Assembly (NCBI GenBank): GCA_943736015.1
Contig: OX031063.1
Coordinates: forward strand, 2,337,001-2,401,000
Direction: 5' to 3'
From: Tridacna crocea
Taxonomy: Eukaryota; Mollusca; Bivalvia; Cardiida; Cardiidae
DNA: 64,000 nucleotides
Below, in pieces: positions 10,489 through 22,548 of the stretch. Under the pieces are notes generated by a model that saw only the letters and a program-made list of their open reading frames with translations, did not search any database and was not told where the DNA came from. The position numbers and the translations under genes are program-made. The first letter of the stretch is position 1; the number at the start of each line of letters is the position of its first letter.

Positions 10489-11085
10489 CATGGGTGAGGC
10501 CTGGTAGCATACAGAACTCAGTAACTGGGGGATGCTGGTTCCATGCCCCACTTTGCCAATTTCTTTCTGAGGTTTGATGCTGGTCATTGCGACAGGATTC
10601 ATTCCTCTCTCACAGCTGATCATTGTTTCCATATTTATGTCAGAAAGGAAACCAGTGGCTTGGAAAGAACACTGTTTGGTTGGTTGGTTGGTTGGTTGGT
10701 TGGTTGGTTGGTTGTATTGGGGTTTAATGCCACTTAAACAGCTAAGGTCATATCATGGCGGTCGCTGACGCACATGTGTTTCCTGGCTTTCTCACACCTG
10801 TACTTACACTACTTTCTTTCCAAAGCCACCGACTACTTTTCTCACAAGCTTCAGCAGAGGTGAAAGGCGAAAATTACCGGAAAGAAAGTTCACCTCAACC
10901 CGGTATCAGACTCACAACCATCAGGTCATGAGTCCGACACGCTCACCACTGAGCCACCCGGGCGGGCAAACACTGTTTGGAGTAATGGTAAAAGAAACTC
11001 CAGGAAAGCATGGATAGGTGCACTGGCCAGTGTGATGTTACTAAAACAATGCTGAAAATGGCATTAACCATCATTCAATAAATGA
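10489..11085 (+). mobile_element. SINE group S1, split by another SINE
   Basis: Shares GCGACAGGATTCATTCC-TCTCTCAC and AAACTCCAGGAAAGCATGG with the copy at 56,078-56,395. A second SINE interrupts it at 10,680-10,968. Confidence 0.65.
10680..10968 (-). mobile_element. SINE group S3 with 12-bp target duplication and TTGG-run tail
   Basis: Flanked by AACACTGTTTGG at 10,668-10,679 and 10,969-10,980. On the minus strand it starts with a tRNA-like head (GTGGCTCAGTGGTGAGCGT) and ends in a CCAA microsatellite (TTGG run at 10,679-10,714 on the plus strand). Confidence 0.85.
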
Positions 11086-11098
11086 AGCCCCGTCATGA

Positions 11099-11555
11099 AT
11101 TAACCTTTAACAACACAATGACGACTGTATATGTCCCTGGGAAAGAAGCCATTTGAAAACATTGAGGGAAAAGGCGCAAATGCTGGTAACCAGCATTTTC
11201 TCCTTTTTCCACAATGTTTTCTACCTTATCAAGGAAAAGTTGCACCATTTGAGTCACATTGAGATTGTTGTCTGCAAATGCTTTCAATTTAAACAAGGCT
11301 AAATTGTTTTCGTCTGGTAAAGAGTTAACTCATCACCAAACGACAATATTATAGACTTGTCCGAATTGAAAGCATTTGCAGACGACAAAATAAAAGTGAC
11401 TAAAAATTTGAATTTTTTTTTTTGTGAAGGGTAGGAAACATTGCGGGAAAAGGAGAAAATGCTGGTTACCAGCATTTTCTCCTTTTCCCACAATGTTTTC
11501 TAAAGGCTTCTTTCTCAGGGGCATCAAAAGTAGGGATTTTGTGTGTAACAGGTTA
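11099..11555. mobile_element. Two family A MITEs sharing one TTAA, opposite orientations
   Basis: Forward copy 11,099-11,328 (GGTAACC) and reverse copy 11,324-11,555 (GGTTACC) meet at GAGTTAACTC, a palindromic junction. Confidence 0.85.
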
Positions 11556-11754
11556 AAAGTTGTCCAAGGCTAAACACAATACCAGACTGTCACAGTTCAC
11601 AATAACATATGGAATATTTTCAAGGTTAGTTTAAACTTCAATAGAATAAACGGCATACCATTTCAAAACAGATCATAAAACCAATTTGCTCTTTACCGCA
11701 CGACAAAACTTTAGACTTACATGAGTTGAAAACATTTTGTAGAGGACAACATCT

Positions 11755-11918
11755 TTAACCCTAAGGCTGTTAAGAATGAGACACTAATCTTTTGCAGACA
11801 GTATATAGATCAAGATCAGACTGCACAACATCTGTCTGCCTAGGCGACATTTTCCTCCATAGAAAAAGTTTGCAACAGCATTTTTTGGCTTTTTACTATC
11901 AGCTTGAATTTTTCATTT
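11755..11918. mobile_element. Family B MITE, worn
   Basis: TTTAACCCTAAGGCTG start and half of the AGATCAAGATCAGACTGCAC hairpin; the second arm is degraded. Confidence 0.55.
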
Positions 11919-12140
11919 AACTCTTTACATTACCACTCAAACCCTACTTTTAACGAACCTGAAGAAGAGGGGTTTTGAAAACATTGTGAGAAAAGGAGAA
12001 AATGCTGGAAACCAGCATTTTCTCCTTTTCCCACCATGTTTTCTACCGTACCCAAGAAAAATTGCATCATTTGAGCCACACTGAAATTGTAGTCTCCAAA
12101 TGCTTTCAGTCTAAAATTTTGTTGTGTGGTAATGGGTTAA
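11917..12140 (+). mobile_element. Family A1 MITE
   Basis: Forward flanks, core centre GGAAACC, end GTGTGGTAATGGGTTAA. Confidence 0.8.
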
Positions 12141-12164
12141 CTTATCAAGGAAGATAAAGATTAA

Positions 12165-12420
12165 ATGTGCCTAAATGGTGGATTGCTTTCCTGGAGTTTC
12201 TTTTCCCTGAACCCCTCACAATATTCTTTCCAAGCAACTGGCTGCTTTCCCATGTAAACATCATTTAAACAATGATCAGCTGTGAGAGACGAAAATATGC
12301 TGTCGCAATGACTAATAATCGTCAATCCCTGGACAGACATCGACCAAGCCAGGGATCAAACAAGCAGCCCCCCTGTACACTTCCGACTGCACATCAAGGA
12401 CTTGGCGGTAAACCGTGAAT
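12165..12420 (-). mobile_element. SINE group S1, reverse copy
   Basis: Contains the complement of the CTCCAGGAAAGCA tail and of TTTGATCCCTGGCTTGG, a B-box-like segment. Confidence 0.6.
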
Positions 12421-12610
12421 TACATACCAGGTGGATATTTGGAGTCTACAAATAAAACCAAAATAAATGCAATTCCAAAGATGATCTCATCCAGGAAGTA
12501 TCTGCAAAGCAGACAAAGTAGATCAAAGGTAAGTCACCAAATGACTCAGTAGTCTGATCTTTCATCTACACTGGCTGCTACGGCAACCATGAATATGAAA
12601 GTAGCTTTAA

Positions 12611-12837
12611 TTAACCCTTTCCCAAACGACAGATTTTGGACTCTTCCAAACCAACAGAGTTTGCAGACGACAATTTTAGATTTGGAAAAAATGGCAGAAA
12701 GTTCTGAAAAAGGGTAGAAAACACGGTGGGAAAAGGAGAAATTGCTCGTTACGAGCAATTTCTCCTTTTCCCACAGTGTTTTCATAAGACTTTTACTGCA
12801 GACATGTAAAAACCAGGGCTTGTTTTGGAAAGGGTTA
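12611..12837 (-). mobile_element. Family A2 MITE
   Basis: TTAACCCTTTCCCAAACGAC to GGAAAGGGTTAA; core arms GGAGAAATTGCTCG, centre GTTAC; reverse orientation. Confidence 0.88.
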
Positions 12838-12864
12838 AGGGTTACACACAACATAAAGAATAAA

Positions 12865-13374
12865 ACTCATTACCAAACAACTATAATTATGCTAGGCTGG
12901 TCCAGTTCGAAAGTATTTGCAGGCGACAAAATAAAAGTGACTGAAAATTTTAAATTTGTGTTGTGAAGGAGAGAAAACATTGTGGGAAAAGGAGAAAATT
13001 TTCTCTTTTTCCCAAAATGTTTTCTTAAGATTTCTTTCTCAGGGTTGTCAAAAGTAGGGATTATGTGGTAATGGGTTAAACAAATATATGTGGAATAATT
13101 GATCCTATGCTACCAAGTACTTGACCCTCACACTGTGGTTTAGATTTCACTCTTTACCACATGACAAAATCTTAGACTTGTTCAAAACTGAAAACATCTG
13201 CAGACAACAATATAAACATACCTCAAATGATCAAATTGGTCTTTGAAAGGTTAGAAAACACTGCGGGAAAAGGAGAAAATGCTGGTTAACAGCATTTTCT
13301 CCTTTTCCTACAATGTTTTCAAAAGGCTTCTTCATCAGAGGTGTTAAAACTCTGGACTGTGTTGTAAAAGGTTA
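12865..13374 (-). mobile_element. Two family A MITEs
   Basis: 12,865-13,079 has lost the core centre (arms GGAGAAAATTTTCTCTTT meet directly); 13,147-13,374 has a core centre GGTTAAC. Confidence 0.75.
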
Positions 13375-13480
13375 AAAAGAACATTTTCAGTTATAAAATT
13401 AAAAATGTGTCGACAACACAGAATGATGATGCAAAACTGCAACCTTGATGCTGGCGACATGGTTGTTGCATATGACACAT

Positions 13481-13891
13481 CACAGGAATTTGACATTCTA
13501 TATCCAAAATAAATGATAAAACATGAAAACAAAATCTCCCCTATACAATATAAACACAAGGAATGCAACGTCTCGATTGCTGGCGCTAGCACCCGACAGC
13601 CTTTCCCAACCAAAATCACCCACGAAACAAACATTGATCATAATCTCATTTAGCCTAGCGATAGACAAGACAATAATGTACCTAATGTACATCCGGCGAT
13701 ACCTCAGTAGACACCTTTCAACCAGAGATATCCGTCATGTTTTACAGCTCTATCAGGCCATTTTGATTTATCCGGGTAGCCATTCGCTGACGTCACAAGA
13801 ATGGCAAGGAAGCGTATTTTCGTATTACTTATTACTATTATTTTTTTTCGCTTTTAAGATATTTATGGACATCAAATGATACTAAAGATTT
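13481..13891 (+). repeat. Dispersed repeat R1, copy 2
   Basis: Matches 8,362-8,773 with few changes, including GACGTCACAAGAATGGCAAG. One small difference is a 6-bp duplication (AATGTACCTAATGTAC). Confidence 0.8.
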
Positions 13892-14344
13892 AGAATCTAA
13901 CTGCAACGAATGAAATCACTCTTAGCATTTCATCTTTGATAAAAATAGAATAAGGTCACTACCTTTCGAATAGAAGGTATACATGGAAACCCACGTGGAT
14001 GTCTGCTTATTGCTTCATGTGTATTCATAAGCGGTTTGTAAAACGATATTTCATTGGCTTTTAGAAATATGATGTAAAGGGGGGTAATAACCAGCATCCA
14101 ATAGAGGGCGCATCAGAGGAATCTCGTTATCGGGCTCAATCAGCCAAGGTAAGATCCATGTAGTGATCGTAACCTTGGCTCGTGAAGATGTTTCTTTCAA
14201 TAACTAAACAAGCCTTCTTCCTCAGTGTCAGTAAAACAAGGAATAGTCCAGCCAAGGGTGAAAATTCAATATTTCGTTTCTTTTCCACAATGGAAATCTC
14301 TACGAACTTTATGTATATATATATAGCGCTATATTTCTGTGCTA

Positions 14345-14572
14345 ACTTAACTTGTTACCAAATGACAAATTTTAGGTTTGTCCAAATCCAAAGCATTTGC
14401 AGACCACAAAATAAGAGTGACAGAAAATTAGAAATTTTTTTGTGAAGGGTAGAAAACATTGTGGGAAAAGGAGAAAATGCTGGTTACCAGCATTTTCTCC
14501 TTTTCCCACAATTTTTTCAAAAGGCTTCTATCTCAGGGTCATAAAAACCAGGGATTGTTTGAGAAAGGGTTC
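14345..14572 (-). mobile_element. Family A1 MITE
   Basis: AACTTGTTACCAAATGACAA start, perfect core with GGTTACC, end GAGAAAGGGTTCAA. Confidence 0.8.
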
Positions 14573-14662
14573 AATCAATTATAGAAAAAATATTAAATAC
14601 AATTTCACTCAGATAATGTTCTCTTAATCCAATACTCAATTTAGCCATACATTGTAGATTCT

Positions 14663-15079
14663 ACTTTAACTTTTTATCAAACACCAAAATTTAAGGCGTG
14701 TCCAAATTTAAAAGATTAGCAGATACAGATTAAATGTAGCTAAAATGGCAAAATTCATCTGTGAAAGGATGGAAAATGTTGTTGGAAAAGGAGACAACGC
14801 TGGTTACCAGCATCTTTTACTTTTCCCACAATTCTCAGAGGGAGTGATGGTATTCTAAATCTATTATTTCTTTTTAAAATCCCATGTTCTGGATACTCAT
14901 TAGAATCATCTCGGTGAGACAATTCTTACAAGTACCCAGAACATAGGGTTTAGTCGAGAATTGTTAATATTTTGCATTTTGAAATTGGAATCTCTTCCTC
15001 TGTCTGGAGCTCTGAACACTTTTCAAAGCCTTTTTTCTCAAAGTCGTTAAAATGCAGGATTGTTTAATAAAGGTTTAAC
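14663..15079 (-). mobile_element. Family A MITE split by a family C MITE
   Basis: Left part ends CTTTTCCCACAATTCT at 14,835; the right part resumes AACACTTTTCAAAGCC at 15,015. The insert is the family C element at 14,836-15,014. Confidence 0.75.
14836..15014. mobile_element. Family C MITE
   Basis: CAGAGGGAGTGATGG to CTGTCTGGAGCTCTG, with internal arms around CCCATGTTCTGG and GAACATAGGGTTT. Confidence 0.8.
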
Positions 15080-15361
15080 AAAAAAATTCAATGCTTTCAG
15101 TTTGGTCAAGTGAGAAAAATTCTAGTCATGTGGGAAATAGTTATAAAGTACACAGTTCAGGGTGTATCAATTAGAAAAATAATCAATATAGATCGAGATC
15201 AATAAGTAATGTGTGAACTGGACCATAGAACTCTAGTTCACTTCCCATTGAAAACATAACACAGAAAACAGTTCCTATATTCATCAACCATTCTAAAATA
15301 CATTCTTTTTCTTACCTTCAAGAATTTTTTACACTTCATAGTAACACAGTTTCTGAATGGC

Positions 15362-15793
15362 TTAAATCTTTACCAAACGACAAATTTTCAGATTCCAACA
15401 AATTGAAAGCATTTGAAGATGACAAAATAAATGTGACTGAAAAATTGAAATTTGATTTGAGAAGGGTAGAAAACATTGTGGGAAAAGGATAAAATTTTCT
15501 CTTTTTCCAAGTGTTTTCAAAAGCTATCTTTCCAAGGATAATCAAAGTCAGGATTGTGTGGTAAAGAGTTAATCCTTTAACAAACAATCCCTGGTTTTTA
15601 GGACCCTGGGATAGAAGCCTTTTGAAAACAGTGTGGGAAAAGGAGAAAATGCTGGTAACCAGCATTTTCTCCTTTTCCCACAATGTTTTCTACCATGCTG
15701 GAAACAAATTTCAACTTTGGAGTTGTGTTTGTCATCTGCAATTCCTTTCAATTTGGATTAGTCTAAAATTTTGTCGTCTGGTAAAGAGTTTAA
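15362..15793. mobile_element. Two family A MITEs sharing a TTAA
   Basis: Reverse copy 15,362-15,572 has lost the core centre; forward copy 15,569-15,793 has GGTAACC. They meet at GAGTTAATCC. Confidence 0.82.
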
Positions 15794-16937
15794 AAGAATT
15801 AATTACACAATCCCAAGTCTCAATTGTTTTGATAAAAAAGTAAACCTATGAAAACATTGTGGAAAGAGAATAAAATCCTGGTGACCAGCATTTTCTCCTT
15901 TTCCCCACAAGCTTTTCTACCCTGTATATGACAAGTTACATCATTTAAATCACATTTACGTCTCTGGTAGTAAACTTCATATTCAGAGCAAAAGGCTCTG
16001 ATGAAAATATATTGTTATGGTTTTGTCAAGTTCCGAAATAATCAGCTCAAAAACAATTGAAAAATGGCTAATGTAATCATTCTTTGTACTAATGTGTTCT
16101 CGAGTCTTTGACTATTCGAAAAAAAAGGGGAATGTCAGGCAATGAACTGTCTTTCAATGTGTTTTCAACACCATGGAAAGTCCATAAAGATCCACATAAG
16201 CGAAAGTATTTCAATGATCATCATGATAAGGCTTAGGCATATGCCAACAAAATTCATGTTTTTCCTATAATGCTTTATATCAACCCTATCGTTTGAGGAA
16301 CAATAATTTTGTTGTACACATGCAAATGCCTTCAATGAAATCCAGTTTGAAAAAGTTGTCGTCTCATGAAAAGTTAATCACAGAAATCCTATCCCATGTA
16401 GATGTGTATATATTAGAAATTTCACATCCAAAATATTTTAAATGCTTGGCAATTCAGGCTTTTCAATTTACAAAATTCAAATCCAAATCAGATAATGACT
16501 AATATTTTTAGCCTAAAAATTTATTTTAAATATTATTTTACATCTGCTGTGAAATAAGTTCTTACAACTTAAATTTATTATTCTCAACTATTGCTTCATA
16601 TAAATCTAAACAGTGGCAGTCCCACAGGCTGACCTATTCATTAGGGGATTGTAACCCAGAATCTTCTATGTTAGAAAGCGACACTTTACTCCTACAAGCA
16701 AATATCTCATCCATAGTAAATAATTAGATACAAGTGTTTTTCATCATTACTGACAGATTTGCAACACCTTCACCCAATTGTTTTTAGACACGAGCACCAC
16801 ATGCACATACAAATGATTAACCCTGAGAAAGTGGGGCTTTTGAAAACATTGTACGAAAAGAAACCGGCAATTTTATCCATTTTCCACAGTTTTCTACCCT
16901 TTGACGCTTTACCACTCGATCGCCAGTTTTAATAGCC

Positions 16938-17166
16938 TTAACCCATTACCACACAGTCCCTAATTCTGACGCCCCTGAGAAAGAAGCCTTTTGAAAACAT
17001 TGTGGAAAAAGGAGAAAATGCTGGTAACCAGCATTTTCTCCTTTTCCCACAAAGTTTTCTACCCAATCAAAGCAAAATTGCACTATTTGAGCCACTTTAA
17101 AATTGTCGTCTGCAAATGCTTTCAATTTGGATAGGTCTAAAATTTTGCTGTGTGGTAATGGGTTAA
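16938..17166 (+). mobile_element. Family A1 MITE, full length 229 bp
   Basis: TTAACCCATTACCACACAGT to GTGTGGTAATGGGTTAA; core centre GGTAACC. A good model copy for the family. Confidence 0.92.
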
Positions 17167-17689
17167 GCAACAGGGATTTTGTAAGCATTGTGCAGTAAAA
17201 GGAGAAAATGCTGCTAACCAGCATTTTCTCCTTTTCCCACAATGTTTTTCATGCCTTCAAAGACTAATCCTGTCATTTGAGCACCAATGAACTTGTCTTC
17301 AAATGATATAACTTCCTTCAAAGCAACAAAATTTTACACCCAACCCAATTGAAAACATTTTGCACGACAATTTTACCTCAAATACTGATTTCTATCTTTG
17401 ATAGGGTAGAAAACATTGTGGGAAAAGGAGAAAATGTTGTTTGTAAACCAGTATTTTCTCCTTATCCACTAAGTTTTTAAAAGGTTTCTTTCCCAGGATT
17501 GTTGATACATGTGATTGTGAGGTAAAGGAGCATTTTGTCCTTCTTCAGAATGTTTTCCAAAGCTACTTTTCAAGTTGTTAATACTTGACTTAGTATGGTA
17601 AATGGTAAAGTTCATACAGCTGAGTACTGTCAAATTCAAACATAAAAGGAATGTGCATTTATAACTTTGATCTACATTATCTTACAGTG

Positions 17690-17905
17690 ATAACATGTTG
17701 GACTTCTGATCTGGAAACCCCTGGTTTGAGCCTCACTGGCTCCACCAGATTTTTCACCGAGTTTCCTTGGGCAATACTCCTCAGAGCCCCAGCCTATTAC
17801 TGGTGAAGCCAATGAAACATATGAATAGGTGAGCTGTCGCTGTGATATGAGTGAAATAATATTGAAAGTGGCATAAAACACTGTTAAAAAAAAAATACAA
17901 AGAAA
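17690..17905 (+). mobile_element. SINE-like element, group S5
   Basis: GGTTTGAGCCTCACTGG resembles a B box; the element ends in a CATAAAACACTG segment and an A run. Confidence 0.5.
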
Positions 17906-18779
17906 CAAACCTTGTCTCACTATGTAGTAATGACCTGTTCATCCTACACTACACTGTAAGGAACACCTTCAAAAACATTGTGGGAACAGGAGAAAAAGCT
18001 GGTAACCTGCATTTTCTCCTATTCTCACAGTATTTTCTACCATTTTAAAGAAGTTCATGTTATCTTTGTCAATATCAAATTGTGAATTCACCCATGTTTT
18101 TAATTCAGAAGTGTTAAATATGATGATTGGTAGAGAGTTCACCTACATTTCAATACTACTGATGACTATGTGGCTAGTGTTGATCAAGATCAGGCTTCAC
18201 AATTTGAGCAGTCTGATCTCTAATCCCGGCAGCCCAGTTAGCAATGAAACACTCTAAAAATTAAGCTAGAATTAACTTTGAAATTATCTGGTATTGATTT
18301 TTGCAATGAAAAAGTCTGGTGTGTTTTTAGAAGCAACACAGGCTATAGTCAAGAAAAATTAATATTTTCAATTTTGAAATCAAAATCACTCCCTCTACCT
18401 GGAGTTCTGTGATAGGGCTACAGTAAGATTTCCCATCCAGAAAGAAGACTTTTTCAAAAAAAAAATTTCATCATTTTGCTACAGAGTTACATTTTGCTTG
18501 AAAACGACCCAAGCATTCATTTGCATATTCTTTTTAGCTTACGAAATATTACTTTCAGCGTGTCCATCTTGACAGGAAATCTTCCATGAAAATCGTCTGC
18601 TGCAGAAACTTTCTCTCTAGATCACTGATTTTGGCTTTGTACCGACACATATTTGTACCCATCATAACGCTTGATGAAAAACGACCAACTTCTTTATCAA
18701 CTCTTTTTATCAGTTTGATTTTGTACAAAATATTCGCGAAGTAATTAATATTAAATCATGCTAATCAGACAAAATTAAG

Positions 18780-19110
18780 CGCGCGGTCGATCTGTGACAG
18801 TATGAGAGTTACTTCCCTTTACGAAAGGGGTGGAAGGGATAGTGGGGCATACAAAGGAAAATAATAATTCATCTGATGATAACACGTCATTCTATTCATC
18901 GTTCGACATTGAACTTGGAACAAGTCGAAGAATCAGTTTTAACTTCAACATTTTTACTCAATTATACAAAAGTAACAGATCTTCATACCTTTAGTTAATG
19001 AAAATCCACTGGCGCACCTGTGCTAGTCTCCGTATGGTAAAATCCGAGTACTCCGATGTTCATTTCCTTCGATACAGCCTAGTAACGAGTAAATCATCGT
19101 CTGAAATTAA
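18780..19110 (-). promoter_or_regulatory. Possible promoter and leader exon of the LRR/SPRY gene
   Basis: Mostly free of recognisable repeats, with CpGs (GCGCGCGGTCG at about 18,780) rare elsewhere. On the minus strand a good donor, CTAAAG|GTATGA, lies at about 18,988. The gene needs an upstream exon because an acceptor directly precedes its first coding exon. A second, weaker candidate is an 18-nt micro-exon at 12,430-12,447. Tentative. Confidence 0.25.
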
Positions 19111-19167
19111 CCTGTTCACCCAACCACCCGTTGTAACTATTTGTTATCTTAAACAGTTATTTTTCCA

Positions 19168-19370
19168 CATCAATTGAGAAACAAGTTCTTACAAATTATA
19201 CGAATTTCTCTCGACTCAGCTTCCTGGGAACTGCTCCAGTGTTCACGCCGAGTGTGTTGGCCAATGATGAATCCTAAACTATATAAAGTTGACACCCGCG
19301 CCTGGGTCTCGAATTCTGGACCTTCTGGGTACGACGCCGACGGTGTACCTCACAACACTTGTTGTTTATA
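19168..19370 (-). mobile_element. tRNA-derived SINE, group S2
   Basis: Reverse copy: TTGAGAAACAAGTTCTTAC tail, CTTCCTGGGAACTGC body, complement of a tRNA-like head at the right. Confidence 0.65.
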
Positions 19371-20374
19371 AAAGGCTGGGAAAGACTGATCAAAAGTTGA
19401 TCAATGAACGGCTAATAAATTTGATCTCAGTCCACCATGTACGCTCCCCTAGGGAGGGGGTTCATAGATTTTCTTGCCTGATCCTAGACGACACATTCTG
19501 TCCTTACGCAGTTTTCTCTTTCGCACACGTCTACTGTAGTACAAAATCGAATGGTATCATAAAGTGTCGTCTCTGATCAGTCTGCGCAGACAGCTCAGGC
19601 TTATCCGAGACGATCCAAATGTCCGAATGCCCATTTTCGCGTGTAGCGTGTCACACTACGTTACCATCCGTAACGTCGCTGGTTCGATTCCTCGCGGCTC
19701 GGGCAAATTCTTTCCAGTGATTGATAAATTAGGCATTGCAACAGGACGCATTTGTCTCTCACCACTTTACCATTGTTTCGACGATATTTATAAATGTGGG
19801 AAAGCAGGCATTGTTATGAGAACATTGTGTGAAGGACTCGGACAAAGAAACTTCAGGAAGGTACACAGCCTGCCGTGATTAAGCTGAATTAAAGTTGATA
19901 AAGGCCGGTTAAAAAGACTATCATAGATATTGGAAAAATCCGTTCGTATTGACTTTATCTGTCTTGAAAAGAGTCACTTTCTTAAAACAGTGATGCAAAT
20001 GGAAAATGCCTGGCACGGTCGAACAAGATTTTCTTTTCTTTGAACTTACTACATGTTGAGAGCATAAATGTATAAGTATCTAATTAGGATTTCCAGGTAC
20101 CATTCAGGCTTAATCCCTGAAGTGTGAGGGCTATTTTGATAAAGGGAAAAAAAATATCGAGAATAAAGATCGAAGAAAAAGACTGCATTTCGTACCGTCT
20201 GAGTTTAGGTTACCCAAGTCGCCTACGTCGATTAATCAAAGGGAAGCAACTACGAAAGAACTGCTAATGATTTTTATTTATAGTTGTTTCCCTTTGATAG
20301 CTTTGCAGTATAATGTCACCCACGTTTATTTAGCGTGCGTGTCCACTTAGTAAAACATGTATCGAGACAAAGCT

Positions 20375-20626
20375 TTAACCCATTACCACACAATCCGTAC
20401 TTTTGACGACCCTGAGAAAGAAGCCTTTTGCAAAACACCGTAGGAAGAGGAGAAAGTGCTGGTAATCAGCATTTCTCCTTTTCCCACAGTGTTTTCTACC
20501 TTTCCCAGATCAAATTTCAATTTTTTCAGTCACCTTTATTTTGTCGTCTGCAAATGCTTTCAATTTGAACCAGTCTAAAATTTCATTTGAACCAGTCTAG
20601 AATTTTGTCGTGTGGTAAAGGGTTAA
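20375..20626 (+). mobile_element. Family A1 MITE with internal duplication
   Basis: TTAA at both ends; the right flank has a short tandem duplication (ATTTGAACCAGTCTA occurs twice), making it about 22 bp longer than usual. Confidence 0.85.
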
Positions 20627-22384
20627 GAACTACAGTATCTCCTGCTAGATGGCATTTTATAAGTCATGGATTCTTCGAAGAATATGACATGCGCAGATAA
20701 TGTTAAGAACTATATATTTGTCAACCGAAAAGAAACTTCTCTATTATTTGGCGTTTTAACTTCAATACGTCATGTATGAAAACTGGAATGCACTATATAG
20801 GCTACATACGACCACACCTCATAAGAATTAATATCTGTTAGCTTTATAAAGTTTTTGCGCGTATATAAATGGAGGTAATGCGAGTTCAGTCGTTTCTATG
20901 CTAATATTAATGTCTCTGTTATTTCTCATAGAACATATTAATATCGAACAACTGGGAAATATACTAAAGGTCTATGCCCGTAGGATGATTTATGTAGAAA
21001 GCTGCAGATAAGGGGTCGGGGCACAAATGGTTTTCTAAATTCATTATTTTTCTTTAAAACTTTTGTTATGGGTATTACTCACAACATAGGGTTTGGTGGA
21101 AAATAATTAGGCCTGCTATTTCTAAATATAAAAAAAAATCTAAAATCACTCCGTTTATTTCTAGCTAGATCTATAATATGGTGATCTGTAAGAAGCAGAA
21201 TCAACACTGTCTAAGAATTAGGAGACTGAGTCATGCCATCGCAAAACAGGGCTTAAAGGTGGCCTTTCAGATTTTGCGACGAAAATTTTCCAAAAATGCA
21301 AAAAATCATCCTTATACTCCCAAAGCCTTTTAATTCACGTTGATAAAACCCCAGTAATCGCAAACACATTCAACAACACGAAAAATCAGAGATTTACTAC
21401 GGCCTAGGCTGACACCAACGGGAGACACGTTCTATTTTTAGATGATCAGTTCTCTCATTTACATATAGGAATACACAGACAAAGTTTCAAACATTGGGTC
21501 TGAAGAAGACATTGTGGAAAATAATCATTACATATTTGTTATGTAATGGAATTTAAGCGTTATTGGTCACGTGCCAGTCACTTGACATTCCGGGCCACAA
21601 TTCTTTGTTGATTTTTGGCGCGAAATCTAAAAATACCTTAAGAGGGTACGTAGCCTTTTAGGGGAACACCATCATTTTTTTTGTAATTTTATGAGTCTTA
21701 ATTATTGATGGTTTGTATTATTTTTTCATATAAACTTCAGCGACATATATATAGTTTTTAATTCGGTGAGATGTAAAAATTCTAGATACCCACCTTTAAT
21801 GCATTGATCAGCGTGATACACTATACACAGCGAGTCTTCATATATGATTATTTATCCATTAGGTCTAAACCCTAATCATGCTGTCGTGAGTTCGATCCCC
21901 GGCTCGGCCAATTTCTTTCCGAGGATGGTAGTCCTTCTAATAGGATTCATTCCTATCCAACCGCTAATCTACCGGTCATTTCGACACCCGGTCCAGTCAT
22001 TTCGACACTTTTATGGTCGTTTCGACCCCTATTTCTATTTTGGTAAAAAGGAAATCGTCGTTTCGACAGCCGTTTCATTTTCCCAGTCCCGAATATTGAG
22101 CAAAGAACATCGGATTTTTTATTTTGCGCAGTATGTTGTACATATTTCAATATAGATCTATAGCCTAGATCTATAGGAGATCTTTTTTTGTTTTTGGAGT
22201 AGATCTAGGATCTAGATTACGAAGAGAATGGTTAGACCTGAGTTTGATCTAAAAAAAAATATCCACCATTTCGGGTTGACATTCAGGGAATTTTTTTAAT
22301 CGTGCCAGTAAATCTAGGCATGAACAAATCTATCAGGCAATCTTCAAAAGTCGGATTAGAGCTTCATTCTTCACGAATCATTTT
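20627..22384. other. Intergenic stretch
   Basis: No gene seen. Holds a family C fragment (about 21,008-21,168), a SINE S1 piece (about 21,868-21,960), and a short run of TTTCGACAC-like motifs at 21,975-22,070. The rest is unassigned AT-rich sequence. Confidence 0.6.
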
Positions 22385-22548
22385 TCGCGCGCTAAATGTT
22401 TTGCGCATGCCCACAGCTGACCTCGTGAACAAATTCCGTGAAAATTAACATGGAGGGAAGTCGGCTGGTTGCACAGCAATTTTTTCTTCCTTCTCCACTG
22501 TGAAGCTTATTCACTTATTTTGATTATATATACACAAAAAACATTCCA
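22385..22548 (+). promoter_or_regulatory. Possible 5' leader exon and promoter region of the brat-like gene
   Basis: A non-coding exon must lie upstream of 26,418. This stretch is repeat-free, has several CpGs (GCGCGC, TGCGCATG) unlike its AT-rich surroundings, and ends in a strong donor, CCAT|GTAAGTAT (22548/22549). It contains an ATG at about 22,450 with no long frame. Placement is a guess from composition and the donor only. Confidence 0.25.

Noticed and set aside
10679..10714. TTGG run read as a repetitive peptide (GWLVGWLVGWLV) in two frames
   Set aside because: It is the microsatellite tail of a SINE; the frames have no conserved content.
12430..12447. 18-nt micro-exon of the LRR/SPRY leader
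   Set aside because: Splice-like ends (TTATTTGTAG and GTATGTAATT on the minus strand) exist, but such short matches are common by chance.
19564..19878. 104-codon frame between the two genes
   Set aside because: Overlaps a diverged SINE S1 copy; no splice sites or domain support it.
21844..22155. 103-codon frame upstream of the brat-like gene
   Set aside because: Contains a SINE B-box segment and degenerate TTTCGACAC repeats; no coding signature.
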